Shown here piece after piece: positions 1-12,300 of a DNA stretch of 64,000 nucleotides. The DNA is taken from contig NC_053040.3 in assembly GCF_002575655.3 (NCBI RefSeq), positions 223,896,628-223,960,627 on the forward strand, given 5' to 3'. The stretch is from Aegilops tauschii subsp. strangulata (taxonomy: Eukaryota > Streptophyta > Magnoliopsida > Poales > Poaceae). Position 1 is the stretch's first letter, and the number at the start of each line of letters is the position of its first letter. A program made the position numbers and the translations under genes. The notes beneath the pieces are model-generated. The model was given only the letters and a program-made list of their open reading frames with translations. It was not told where the DNA came from and did not search any database.

Positions 1-1207
1 AGAAATCAAAATGGGGAGTTATTTCTAATTAGGCAAGAAAATGAATCGGTATAGACCATTTCAGCTATTTACCATGTTATTAGCCAGACCCAAACAAAGT
101 TGGCAGCTAATCTGGCACTACACTCCAACATGCAAGAACAACAGATAAAAAGAACAATTCCATACCTAAACTCCTACCACTTGAGTACAGGGGGAAAAGC
201 TAACCATGCAAAGGAACAAAAGGCCCTGGCTCCCAGATAAAACTGTCCTCCTCCATGACAAATAAAAGGCTAGGTACCCAACAAAGCAAGAAAGACAACA
301 AAATTTTCTTTCGATGGAATCTAGCTAAACATCAACATCTCCTCAACAGGAAGGCTCAGATTCCACCTTTATAAAAGACAAGAAAAATCCAAATCACTAT
401 GTAATGTTGTTATTCAGTATTTTGGTAAAACACAACAAAGAGCTTTGTATTCAGTATTTTGCTAGCTGCTTGCCCCCTGCTTGAAATGCGTACAGATGGA
501 CATGGATACATTACAGAAAGAGAGAGCATTAGGGGGGGTTACCTAGCCCACCACCAAAGGTGCAGGGGCATCCAAACTTGTCCGCTCCAGCAAAGGTCAA
601 CTCCATCAGAGGAGAGGAGTGGCAGGCAGGGGAAGCCGACGCCGACGAGGAGCCTACCCGGCCTACCTGCATGAGGAAGAAACCAAGCTCATGGCCATCT
701 GTGAGAGGGGGAAGAGCAGTGAGAAGGGGAAGAGCAAATCGAACCAAAGATGGGTCCCCACCCGGTCAGATCAGAGCAGCGGCGAGCAGCATCGCAGCGC
801 GGCGTGGCGCCGGCAGGAGGGGCTCCGCGATGAGGAGGGATCTGCCCGCTGTTGCCGCTCGGGAGCTTGGGTCTGCGCCAGGGTCTAGGCCTCCTCGTCG
901 TGTGGCCGCGGTCCCTGGTGGTGCGGTCATCGGCCACGGCGAGCGGGACGGGCGGGGCGGGGCGGCGGGGCATCGTCCACGGCGAGCGGGACGGGCGGGG
1001 TGGCGCGGCGCGGCATCGGCCACGGCGAGCGGGACGGACGGGGCGGGGCTGGCGAGGCCGCGGGGCATCGGCTGCCACTGCGAGCGGGATGGGCGAGGCG
1101 GGACGGCAGGGCGGGGCGGGCGAGCGGGGCGGGGCGGGGCGGGCGAGGGAGGGGGCGCGAGTGCGGGAGAGAGGCGGCGGCTAGGTCTCCGCCACAGGAG
1201 TGGCCGC
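1..1207 (-). other. Possible 5' end of an unidentified minus-strand gene
   Basis: Read on the minus strand, this segment has a TATA-like box at its upstream edge, a GC-rich leader (about 1200-760), and a short candidate coding exon at 698-667. That exon starts ATGGCCATGAGC, is preceded by a CTCTCACAG acceptor-like site and ends CATGCAG before GTAGGC, a good donor. It would encode MAMSLVSSSC, which could be the start of a targeting peptide. A second donor-like site (GTAACC) lies near 541. The remaining 540 bases look like intron; the rest of the gene would lie left of the window. I do not recognise the product, and a chance combination of splice-like sites cannot be excluded. Confidence 0.3.
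928..1105. repeat. GC-rich tandem repeat in a CpG-dense leader
   Basis: About four imperfect copies of a roughly 50-bp unit built around CCACGGCGAGCGGGACGG, seen near 935, 978, 1019 and 1075. Long open frames on both strands here come from the GC richness and are not evidence of coding. Confidence 0.7.
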
Positions 1208-1215
1208 ATTTTATA
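1208..1215 (-). promoter_or_regulatory. TATA-like box for the minus-strand gene
   Basis: TATAAAAT on the minus strand, directly upstream of the GC-rich block that leads into the candidate first exon. The position suits a core promoter with transcription starting near 1180, but no transcript evidence is available. Confidence 0.4.
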
Positions 1216-1955
1216 CCTCCCTACGCGAAATGACTGAAATGCCCCGATGGGGGCACGGTATTTACCTTCTGTCGCAATTGGAATTTTATCCAACGGCTCA
1301 CAACGATCTGGTAAATATCCGACGCCTCATGTGAGCCGAGCCCGAGATTCGACGGCGGGAATCGCATCAGGAAAACGATGGGACGGCCCAGAATCCAAAC
1401 GCCTAAGAAGGCTCCATTTTGGTCCAGACTCTAACAATGGGATAACAGGTTTGTGCTATTATAATTTGGGTGAAGGGCACGATAATAGTGGGTTCATGAT
1501 AGCTTGGTGATTGCGGCATGGCTAACATGTGGAAGGTAGAGACAGGCAGACAGCGGGAAGAGGAAGGAGACGGTGAAGAAAAGGGTTGTCAGCCACATGC
1601 AAATTCTGAGTGGTAGATCAAGGACGAAACGGTAGATCCACGGGAATCAATGACCTACGGCAACATGGACGGGGCGGCAAAAGGAGGTGAGAGCGGAGGC
1701 CGGGTGCGTCGCGAGGCAGCCGGCAGCGTGCGTGACGCAGAGGGAGTAATAATTTATGGAAGAGGAAATCGCTAGACGATGAACTCTTCAGTTACGCAGA
1801 CGATATAATAGGAAGCGGCGCTCGCTCGAGTAACCGTGCGAGGGCATACTCTAAGCGTGTAGCAGGAGAGAGAGAAAACGCAAGAATTTCAAAGGGTTGG
1901 GAGTGGATATAAATTGGACACGGGAGAGAGAAAATAAATGTCTAAAATCTAAAAA
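1216..1955. other. Intergenic sequence, no gene seen
   Basis: Unique-looking mixed-composition DNA upstream of the minus-strand TATA box, probably promoter-distal sequence. I see no convincing exon, RNA gene or transposon end. Confidence 0.5.
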
Positions 1956-3640
1956 ATGCATACGCACTATGTGGACACAACAAGCGGCCGGCTCCTAGCC
2001 GCTCGATCCCCCCGATACGTCGCACACGTGGGCAGGTGCTACCTCTCAACGACTGACGTTTATCCCTATCCACTCGCGTCTATGCCCTTCATCCTCAGCC
2101 CCCTCGCTTCCGCCGCCGCCACCACGCCTCGCCGGACACCTCCGCCTTCGCCCCAACTTGAACTGGCCGCAGTAACCCACCTCTGGCACCCCATCGCTAC
2201 CCCCCCCCCCCCCCCCCCCCCCTCTCTCCAGAAAGAAAGATCACATCCATCACATCTGTTTCCCAGCTCGATCCCCTTTGCCTGGTCAACGTTCGATGCT
2301 GGAGCTGGCGATGAAGCATGGAGGAGCAGAGGAGCACCGGCGTTGATGCACTGCTCCATCGTCTCGCCGGGGCCGTCGTATTCCCTGCTGCCTCCCTGAC
2401 TCACCGTTCGCGAGCACCCCGCGGCCTTCGGCGCGCTTAGGCCGTCATCTCCCTGCGTGTGTGGCGTCGTCCATGCCGACATCTCCCTTCGGCGCATGGC
2501 GTCCCGGGGGCCGGCGTCTACCTCCCTCGTGTGGCTCACCGTGGCTGCATCAATCTATATCTACGCAAGGCAGCCATCTTCAATCTGACGTGCGTGACGG
2601 CGTCCTGGTCGCCATCGATCTCCTGCTCGTTGGCTAGGCATCGGAGCCTGCAAGCTGTGGCAACCTCCCAGTGCATGGATGCATCGACCTTGAGTAGTGG
2701 CTGTCGCTGCCATCCCGTTCATGGCAGACTCTTTTTCCTCTCGTGTGTGTGTGTGTTTCTTTCTCTCATGGTGTGTGTGGATTGACGTTTACTAGTTGGC
2801 TCATGTCAGGTGGATGGATCTGAGTGCTAGCTTCGTGTGTGTCGTGTGCATATGGATCTGAATGCTAGTCACATAGTGTTGAATTCATGTCCCTTGCTGT
2901 GTGTATGTATGGAGATCAAATCGATATATACAAAATTGATTCTAGTTGGAATTGCTACCCTCTATGAAGCTCCGTTCTGTGTGGTACATCTTTTTTTTCT
3001 TTTAAATGATATATGCAATGCTAAAATTGACATGCTCACGCGATGGTTTGCACAATACGTAGTTTAGGGCAAGCAGACGATGTTGCACACTCACGTTTTT
3101 GCAGTTGGCTAGGGAAGTAGACGAAGTTGAGATGGTGAAAACCACACATACATGACCGAATAGTGGGAAAAGTTGCACATGGACTAAGTTGGCAATGGTA
3201 GTAGTCCAAGTTGAACACGACAATTAAAAAGTTGCATAACACGGTGATACTAAATTGGCTAGATGTATTTTCGCCTAAGTTAAACTATTTTTGCAAGTCA
3301 TGTTTGGGAGCCATAGTAATTGTAATTGCACCGTATGGTAGTTTTCAATTGGATACGACTATTAACCCAAGGTACATAGTCTTGGGCCCCGCATCACACG
3401 AAGTACTACACACCTGGTTCAACTTTAGTTTTCATTCAGTCATCTAATCTAGTGTGCTACGTTACCCTAATAGTATTACTAGTACTGAAATACTAACAAC
3501 ATTTTCATTCTCACGGATTATTAACCCAAGTTGGATACAAATTCACAGTTGGACAACAAGACGATACTAAGTTGACTAAATGCCTCTTTCTAAGTTGATC
3601 TATTGTTTACTATTTTTTGTTGGCGTCCATAGTAGTCGTA
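1956..3640. other. GC-rich patch followed by repeats of an AAGTTG(C)A motif
   Basis: A GC-rich stretch (about 2020-2740) has leader-like composition but no recognisable protein. From about 3060 onward the DNA is punctuated by AAGTTGCACA or related words at irregular spacing, leading into the regular tandem array that follows. It may be one unclassified transposon with its internal array, but no termini could be defined. Confidence 0.4.
2200..2222 (+). repeat. Poly-C run
   Basis: Twenty-three consecutive C residues; its length is likely unstable and error-prone in assembly. Confidence 0.95.
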
Positions 3641-3654
3641 GTTGCACACATAGT

Positions 3655-4345
3655 AGTCCTAGTTGGCACACGCATGGCCACAGAGTTGCACAATCTAGTA
3701 CGCATAGTCACATATGAATTGTCGTGGGAGGTTCTCACGCCCCGCTGCGAAGTTGCACACTTTCATCGACGCAGTCGCACATGCATGGCAACAGAGTTGC
3801 AAATGAATTATCGTGGAGATTCTCACGCCCGGCCGCGGAGTTGCACACTCTCGCCGTCATAGTCCCACACGCATGGACACAGAGTTGCACAATCTCATCC
3901 GCATAGTCGCACATGAATTGTCGGTGGAGGTGCTCACGCATGGCCGCGGAGTTGCACACTTTTGTCGGCACAGTCGCACATGCATGACCACAGAGTTGCA
4001 CGATCTCGTCCGCATAATCGCACATGAATTATCGTGGGAGGTGCTCACGCCCGGCCGCAGAGTTGCACAGTCTTGTCGGTATAGTCGCACATGCATGGCC
4101 AAAGAGTTGCACAATCTCGTGCGCATAGTCGCACATAAATTGTCGTGGGAGGTGCTTACGCATGGCCGCGGGGTTGCACACCCTCGTCGGCACAGTCGCA
4201 TATGCATGGACACAGAGTTGCACAATCTCGTCCGCATAGTCGCACATGAATTGTCGTGGGAGGTGCTCATGGATGGCCGCGGAGTTGCACACTCTCGTCG
4301 GCACAGTCGCATATGCATGGCCACACAGTTGCACAACTGACTACC
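3655..4345. repeat. 111-bp tandem array (37-codon unit), about six copies
   Basis: Units contain AGAGTTGCACAATCTCG and GTCGCACATGAATTGTCGTG. The AGAGTTGCA word recurs at 3881, 3992, 4103, 4214 and (as ACAGTTGCA) 4325, an exact 111-bp period; less regular copies precede these. Each unit has two related halves that both begin GTTGCACA. Since 111 is a multiple of three, open frames run through the array on both strands (about 175 codons each), which is expected of such an array and does not by itself show coding. Confidence 0.85.
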
Positions 4346-5249
4346 AGGCAGTTGGTTAGGACACCGGGCAGCAGACGAAATTGCACATTTCACTGTTAGA
4401 GAGTAGTATGGGGTGGTGCCACTAGTGAAAACTGCATGACCTGGTCAACAAACGAAGTTGCACATCTCATTGGAAGGAGTCAGATTGAGGGTGGAGGTAG
4501 CATAGAGGAAAACTGTACGTCTACGGTGTACGAGAAAAGTTATACATCCCTGTCAGATAGTTGCACATCAAAGGCTAGTCAGTTGCACAAAACGAAGACA
4601 AAATTGCAAAAAAAACATTCGCCGAAACATACTCATGTGAGACCTAGTTTCGAAGAGCACGGTGCGAGGGTTCCAATAGTGAAAGCGGATCTTAATTTCG
4701 ATATTCCGTTCAAAAGTTATGTCTTTTCAAAAGAAGTTGAACTCAAAAATAAATACTTTCAAACCTGTCGGATGAGTGTTTTGTTGCATGTTACTTTTTT
4801 GTAGCAAATACAACAGATTTTTTTAATTTATTGGATGGGACAAAAATTTACTAAAAGAGAAAGGATGTCACGGAATACTAGCCGGCAGTTGGCGCTCGCT
4901 AGACGCGTCCAAATAAATGAGGAGAGGACGGAATCACCGGTGAAACCAGCGAGTTCTCTGCCTTTCCCATTTTTACTCCACATGGGCCACGCGGGAAGGT
5001 AAACAGGCAAGCAAATGGGCAGAGTGTGGCCTGGATGATTACGTGCGTGGTTTTTGTCTAAAAAAAGTCTGTGGTTAGCCTGTGGTGGGACCTCCTACTT
5101 GTAACTGAACGTTAATGTGGTAGTAGTGGGTCCCTTCTATAAGCCTGTACCGAATGCAAATGTGGCTTGGCTGGTGACGTGGATAACTTGCATGTTTAGA
5201 TAAATAGAATAATAGGGATAAATCTCTTAGGTATATAGGTTTTGGCAGT
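4346..5249. other. Unassigned intergenic DNA
   Basis: Begins with further scattered AGTTGCACA words to about 4600, then unremarkable sequence. No exon, RNA gene or clear transposon terminus seen. Confidence 0.5.
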
Positions 5250-8200
5250 TGTTGAGTATAATGTTTATTTAGAAAACATAGTATAGCGTAGGATTTATTT
5301 CACCTTGCCTTGTACTTTAAGATGATCATGTACTTTTATATATATGTTCACGATTGTGACGCCCGGATAATTAAGCTACAGTAATCCCATGTTAACGATG
5401 CCATGTCACCCCGTTTACTATTGCTAATCTCGCGTTAGTTCAGAACCGATCCAAATTCATATTTGAATTAAAGTCGAAACAATTAAAGCTTTCAGAAATC
5501 AAAACTAAATTGTTCCTAACGTGTCAAATAATCCATAATAAATGTAGGTGAAGAAATCAACTTTTAATAAAATACTTAAATGCACTAAATAAACTAAAAA
5601 CAGCGATAAAACAATTATCTAAAATACTTTTTAAAATAATAAGCAAATGCAAAATACTTTATTTAAAGTGCCGAAATATTTGAGGCTGTGACCTATTTAA
5701 TAACACCAAATCAGTTGTCGTTTTTAAATTTTATAAAACTAAAATAAAAGGAAACAAAAAAAATAGAATAAAGAAAAAGAAAAACAAAACATAAAAAAAA
5801 GAAGAACCCCCTCACTGGGCCATCTGTGGCCCAGCTGGCCAGCCCAACTGAGTAAAGGCCCAGCCGGCCGGCCCACCCCGCCCCCACTCCCTTATCCCCT
5901 CTTCCCCCGTAACCCTAACCCACGCACCACCCCCCACTCGCGCCCCCACTCTCCCCCTCCCTTTCCCTCGATCCAATCGGGATCGAGCTCAGATGCTGCC
6001 CCGCCGCCGGCGCCGAGCACCGCCACCCCTGGCCTCCTCCGCGCCTCTCCTCTCCCTCGCGCGACACCCGCCTGGGGCCGCGGCCTCGCCTCGTCGCCGA
6101 CCCGACTCCGTCGCCGGCGCTCCCCGTCCCCGTCGCTCGTCTCCGACCTCCTCCCCGAGCACCGCTGCCCGAAACCCCTACAACCCCCGTGAGCGCCCCC
6201 TCGGCCCCGTCCCCCTCTCTCTCTCTGCACGCAACCGCCGACGCCGCTCGCTCATCGCCCCGTGCTCGCTGGCCACTGCACCTACTGCCGCTGCCCAGCA
6301 GCTCATGCCCGGCCGCCTCGCGCGCGCACGCGCCCCGCCTCGTCCCGGCTCGCCTGCACCCCTGTGCGTGCCCGCCGCTGAGCCCACGCTGGCCGCTCGC
6401 CGCGTCCGCCCCTGCCCCTGACCTCGTTGGCCGCGCCCGCATCCACACACCGCGGCCGCCGCCCCACCTCTCCGCCCGTGCCTCGCCCTTCGCGCTGCTG
6501 CACGCCCCCGCGCTGCTTCTTCCCGCTGTCGCTGTCGCTGCCGTGCCTCTCGTCGCCCGTGCCGCTGGCGCCTCGCCGCCGCGCCCGGCGCCGGCTGGCG
6601 CGCGCTGACCCCCCTGTCCCGCGCGGTTTCACCAAACGGGCGACGCCCGGATCCCCGAAGCCCGTAACCGCGCGCCCGCTTACCCGTGCGCCCGTTAGGC
6701 CCCTGGGGCCTATGACACATGGGCCCCGCCCAGAGAACGCGTTTAAAAAAAGAATTAAAAATAATAATAATAATAAATAATAATATAAATAAAGCAAATA
6801 ATAAAAATAAATTTAATTAATTAACTAAATTAATTAAGTTAACTAATCCTGTTTAAATTAATCTAATTAATTAGCTAATTTAATTAAACAGTAATTAGTT
6901 TAGCTAAACCCTAATTAACCTAAACAGAGAATGACAGGTGGGTCCCACTAGACCCACATGTCAGTTTGACTTAGTCAACCCCTGTTGACTGCTGATGTCA
7001 GCATGACATCATGCTGATGTCATAAATCCAATTTCGAACTAAATTAAATGATTAATTAAATTCCAGAAATTAGTAAATCTTTAGAAAATCATATATTTTA
7101 AACCGTAGCTCAGATGAAAATACTTTCTACATGAAAGTTGCTCAGAACGACGAGACGAATCCAGATACGCAACCCGTTCGTCCGCCACGCGTCCCTAGCA
7201 TAGTGAACCTGTAACATTTCACCTCCGGCTCATCTGCCCGAAAACGCGAAACCCCGGGAATACCTTCCCGGATGTTTTCCCCCTTCGCCGGTATCACCTA
7301 CCACTACGTTAGGTCACCCCTAGCACAACGTATCGCCGCGTCTTGCTTTGTGTTACATTTGATTGCTCTGTTATTTATTGTGTTCCCCCTCCGTTACTTC
7401 TTTCCGGTAGACTCCGAGACCGCTGCCGATGTTCGTGTGTTCGACTACATCGAAGACGACCCCTCCTTCTTGCCGGAGCAACCAGGCAAGCCCCCCCTTG
7501 ATCACCAGATATCTCCTATTCTTCTCTATACTGCTTGCATTAGAGTAGTGTAGCATGTTACTGCTTTCCGTTAATCCTATCCTGATGCATAGCCTGTCAT
7601 TGTTGCTACAGTTGTTACCCTTACCTGCTATCCTACTGCTTAGTATAGGATGCTAGTGTTCCATCAGTGGCCCTACACTCTTGTCCGTCTGCCATGCTAT
7701 ACTACTGGGCCGTGATCACTTCGGGAGGTGATCACGGGTATATACTATATACATGACGCATGTGGTGACTAAAGTCGGGTCGGCTCGAGGAGTACCCGCA
7801 AGTGATTCTGATGAGGGGGCTGAAAGGACAGGTGGCTCCACCCCGGTAGAGGTGGGCCTAGGTTCCTGACGGCCCCCGACTGTTACTTTGTGGCGGAGCG
7901 ACAGGGCAGGTTGAGACCACCTAGGAGAGAGGTGGGCCTGGCCCTGGGCGGCGTTCGCAGATACTTAACACGATTAACGAGTTCTGGGTATTTGATCTGA
8001 GTCTGGCCATTTGGTCTATACGCACTAACCATCTACGCGGGAGTAGTTATGGGTATCCCGGCGTCGTGGTATCAGCCGAAGCTCTTCTTGACGTCAGCGA
8101 CGGAGCGGCGCGCGCCGGACTGGACTGGAACGCCTACTAGGCTAGGTCTGCTTCCGGCCGCGTACGCAACGTGCAGGTGTGCAATGGGCGATGGGCCCAG

Positions 8201-9214
8201 ACCCCTGCGCGCATAGGATTTAGACTGGCGTGTTGACCTCTCTGTTGAGCCTAGGTGGGGCTGCGACGTGTTGATCTTCCACGGCCGGGCATGACCCAGA
8301 AAAGTGTGTCCGGCCAAATGGGATCGAGCGTGTTGGGTTATGTGGTGCACCCCTGCAGGGAAGTTTATCTATTCGAATAGCCGTGTCCCTCGGTAAAAGG
8401 ACGACCCGGAGTTGTACCTTGACCTTATGACAACTAGAACCGGATACTGAATAAAATACACCCTTCCAAGTGCCAGATACAACCTGGTGATCGCTCTCTA
8501 ACAGGGTGACGAGGAGGGGATCGCCGGGTAGGATTATGCTATGCGATGCTACTTGGCGAACTTACCATCTACCCTCTTCTACATGCTGCAAGATGGGGGT
8601 GGCCAGAAGCGTAGTCTTCGACAGGACTAGCTATCCCCCCTTATTCTGGCATTCTGCAGTTCATTCCACCGATATGACCCTTTACACATATACCCATGCA
8701 TATGTAGTGTAGCTCCTTGCTTGCGAGTACTTTGGATGAGTACTCACGGTTGCTTTTCTCCCTCTTTTCCCCTTTCTATACCTGATTGTCGCAACCAGAT
8801 GCTGGAGTCAAGGATCTAGAGATCCCGAGGATGATTCTACATGGAGTTCGGCTTCGAGGAGTAGTTAGGAGGTCCCAGGCAGGAGGCCTTGCCTTTTCGA
8901 TCGTTGCTACTTTTGTGCTAGCCTTCTTAAGGCAAACTTGTTTAACTTATGTCTGTACTCAGATATTGTTGCTTCCGCTGACTCGTCTATGATCGAGCAA
9001 TTGTATTCGAGCCCTCGAGGCCCCTGGCTTGTATTATGATGCTTGTATGACTTATTTATGTTGTACAGTTGTGTTGTGATATCTTCCCGTGAGTCCCTGA
9101 TCTTGATCGTACACATTTGCGTGCATGATTAGTGTACGGTCAAATCGGGGGCGTCACAACGATGCTCAAGCAATAAACAATGATTCCACCAATCCTTCTC
9201 TATTTCCTCTAACA
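5250..9214 (+). mobile_element. Short Copia-like 5' LTR (about 156 bp), split by a solo LTR
   Basis: The LTR starts TGTTGAGTATAATG at 5250 and ends TTTCCTCTAACA at 9214; the two pieces (5250-5354 and 9164-9214) are separated by the solo LTR at 5355-9158. Removing that insertion and one copy of its target duplication gives a continuous sequence of about 156 bp with a TATATATA stretch and an AATAAACAATG polyadenylation-like signal. It is followed at once by a degenerate primer-binding site (CGGTATTAGTC, compared with the usual TGGTATCAGAGC). The short LTR and leader resemble Ale-type Copia elements; clade assignment is tentative because no pol domain survives. Confidence 0.65.
5355..9158 (+). 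mobile_element. Solo LTR of a Tekay-like Gypsy family (3,804 bp)
   Basis: Starts TGTGACGCCCGG, ends GGGCGTCACA, and is flanked by a perfect 5-bp target duplication ACGAT (5350-5354 and 9159-9163). No primer-binding site or internal region follows, so this is a solo LTR left by LTR-LTR recombination. Its 3' two thirds closely match the LTR of the complete element at 52596, for example the blocks ending at 7553, 8392 and 9158, while the 5' GC-rich part is a different subfamily. Relative to it, the young element lacks two segments corresponding to about 7810-7890 and 7955-8065. The long open frames at 5900-6780 are GC-rich LTR sequence, not genes. Confidence 0.93.
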
Positions 9215-9399
9215 CGGTATTAGTCTAACCGATCCAACCCTACCCTCCTCTCCGCTTCCGCCCTGCGCCGTCCCCGGGGCGGTGGGCCTCCATGACCGCC
9301 GCTGGATGCCGCATCGCCCGTATCTAGGGTTCGTCCGTTGGTCGTGACTCGTGTTGATGGGCTGCCCTAGAGAGTCTTTTTCCCGATCTCTTGATCAGG

Positions 9400-12300
9400 T
9401 GTAACGCCCCGGATCCGATGCGCCAGGTGTCACCCAGTTATTCGCTGTCGTTGCCATGTCATTTGCTTGCGTGTTGCATTTTGCCATGTCATCATCTGCA
9501 TTTCTTATCATGTCATCATGTGCATCGCATTTACATACGTGTTCGTCTCATGCATCCGAGCATTTTCCCCGTTGTCCGTTTTGCAATCCGGCGCTCCTAT
9601 CTCCTCCGGTGCACCCCTCTTGTTTTCTTTCGTGTGCGGGTGTCAAACTTTCTCGGAATGGACCGAGGCTTGTCAAGTGGCCCTAGTATACCACCCAGAG
9701 ACCACCGGTCAAGTTTCGTTCCATTTGGAGGTCGTTTGGTACTCCAACGGTTAACCGGGTAACCGCGAAGTCCGTTTTGGCATTGCAGCAAAACCCCCCT
9801 TCTAACAGTCCCAAAACCCCTCTAAGTCCCTGCCATGCTCTCGGTCGTTCGATCACGATCGCGTGGGCGAAAACCGCTCCTCATTTGGACTCTCCTAACT
9901 CCCTCTACCTATATATGTGTGTCTCTCCCGAGTTTTTCGCGCAGATGAACCCTAGCAATTTCCCCTCTCCGCCGCCGGACGCAATCTCCGCGCCGCGCCG
10001 GACATGTCCGCCGATCCCCTCCACGCCGCGCCGACCAGTGGCAGGGCGCCACGTCAGCAGCGCCGTCGCCCTCGCCCAACCCCGTCGTGCCACGTCGCCG
10101 CCTCCAGCTCCCCCGCCGCCGCGGCCCGCGCGGGCCCGAGCCGCCGCCGCCGCCCCGAGGCGAACTCCCTTCGCCCCGCCGCCGGTCGCCGTGCCAGCCG
10201 CCTCCGTCCGCGGGTCGTCGCCCCGAAGCTCCCCGCCGGCGTGCTCCGGTGCCGGCCGCCGTCGTCGGCCGCGGCTCCGTCGGCGGGCCCGCGCTCCGCC
10301 GCCCGGCCGCCCCATCGCCCTCGCCGTCGCCTGACCTCGCCTCCCCTCCACTCCGGCCGCCGCCAATCGTGTCCGGCGAACCGGCCCCGCCTCGGACCTC
10401 GCGCGCCAGATCCGATCGAACCCAGCGTTGACTTCGCCCCCCCCCCGAGGTCGTTTTTTTCTGCTAAGTCTTTTGCATTTTTCAGTATCATGCCATGTTT
10501 GTCCTAGCATAACTTCATGCATATAGCTCCGATTCGCGCGTGTAATATGTCAAATTGTTCGCCTCGTGATGCTCTTCATTTTGTTCAATTGCACCATGTT
10601 CATTAGTGGTCATCTTGATGCCCAAATCTCTATTGGAAGAGGGCTAGTTGCTGTTATTCTCTGGTTCTTATCAGAACTTGGAGATTTGTCATTTTTGTAT
10701 CATTTAATCTGTGCATCTTTTGAGCATGAGCTCTACATGTGTTTTGAAGTATGTCATGCCATCTTTCCAGTGGTGTAGTCTATGTATTTTTGTGATCTCT
10801 GTGGTGACTAGCACAAGCATGCAAAGTAGGTCCCGTAATATTTCTGATTTCAGAGACTTGGTGATTTCTCTAAGTCCTTGTCTGCTGTAATTTTGTTGCC
10901 ATGTAAACTTGATGCTACAGAGATTGATCCATTCCTGCAATTTTTTGCAATTTAGGAGTGCCATAGCATCTTGCTCTACTTTTGCTATAAAATATTTCTG
11001 GCAGATTCTTAACATGATATTCATTTTTGCCAAGCTTGTTATAGTTGATCCATACATGCTATGCTTTTACTCTTGCCATGGTTAGCTTCATAAACATGCC
11101 ATCTTGCTGTAGGTATGCTTGGTTTGTCATGCATTGCTCTGTAGTGAGTGCATCAAGCTCACAAAGAGGCCTACATATTATTATTTCTGCCATGCTCTGT
11201 TTTCTGCCAAGTCTGAACCTGTTAACGAAACTTGCTATGTTTACATGCTTGCCATGATATCTTCTGGTCCTTTTTGACTTATGGTCAGTAAGGGACTTTT
11301 GTCATATGCTTCGAGTAGATTCATGCCATGTTTTGTTTTGCCATGTTAAGGTCCTGTAGCATGTTGATTTCATGCTCTCAACATTGGTACCTGATGTTAT
11401 TTCTGCCATGTCCAGTATTTCTGCTAAGTCTGTGAACCTGTTATTATTTGCAATCTTGCCATGTCTTTTTGAGCATGTTCTAGTGATTTCTGGAGATAGC
11501 TCAGTGTTCATGTTTTGTTGTGCTTTACCTGTACATCATGTCCATGCCTTCTGTTTTCTTGTTGAGTTGCTGTAGCATATTGTTTTGATGCTTGTCATAT
11601 GCCTAGTTGCTGTTTTCGTCAGATTGTTGCTATCTATTGTTTGGAGCGTATGTGTTGCACCGTTGCTCCGTTTGGAGCGTGCTCTATATGAAACTTGCTT
11701 AGAATCGTATGTAGTTCCATATTATCATGTTGAATCCTTGTTTTGAGGTGTTTTCTTGATGTTTGTGTGCATTTTGCATCAATGCCATGCTTATCTTGTT
11801 TTGCTCATATCTTCTAGGCCGTAGCTCCGAATCTAATGAACTTTATATGTAACTTGACTAGAATTTCGTGTAGATCATCATGGTGCTATTTAACTTGCTG
11901 TTTAACAACTTCAACTTAATGCTTATTCAGTTCTGGACCAATTTCGAAATATGCATATGAGGACTTATCGGATTTGTTATATGTTGTTTCCGGCCTCATT
12001 TAAACTTGCCTTGATGTGTTGTTCTTGTATGCATCATCTCTTGTCATGAGTAGCTTCATTTAGCCTTGTCATGCATCATACTTGGTTGAGCATCATGCCT
12101 TGTTCTTGTGTGGTGTGTTTACCTTGTTGTGTGCTTCTTCTCGATAGTTCCCGTGTCGTTGCGTTCGTGAGGATTCGTTCGTCTTTGTGGCTTCATCTTC
12201 TTCATGGATTCGTTCTTCTTCCTAGCGGGATTTCAGGCAAGATGACCGTCACCTTGGATCTCATTACTATCATTGCTATGCTAGTTGCTTCGTTCTTTCG

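Noticed and set aside
560..1293. Long Ala/Arg/Gly-rich open frames on both strands
   Set aside because: Same DNA is open in several frames because of very high GC; no domain and no codon logic.
3640..4345. CRISPR-like array
   Set aside because: The whole 111-bp unit repeats with no unique spacers, in a plant nuclear context.
5892..6797. Overlapping 112-180 aa frames in the solo LTR
   Set aside because: They lie inside a GC-rich LTR block defined by LTR ends and target duplications; no conserved protein.
9905..10522. 205-aa minus-strand frame
   Set aside because: GC-rich LTR interior; the plus strand is equally open.
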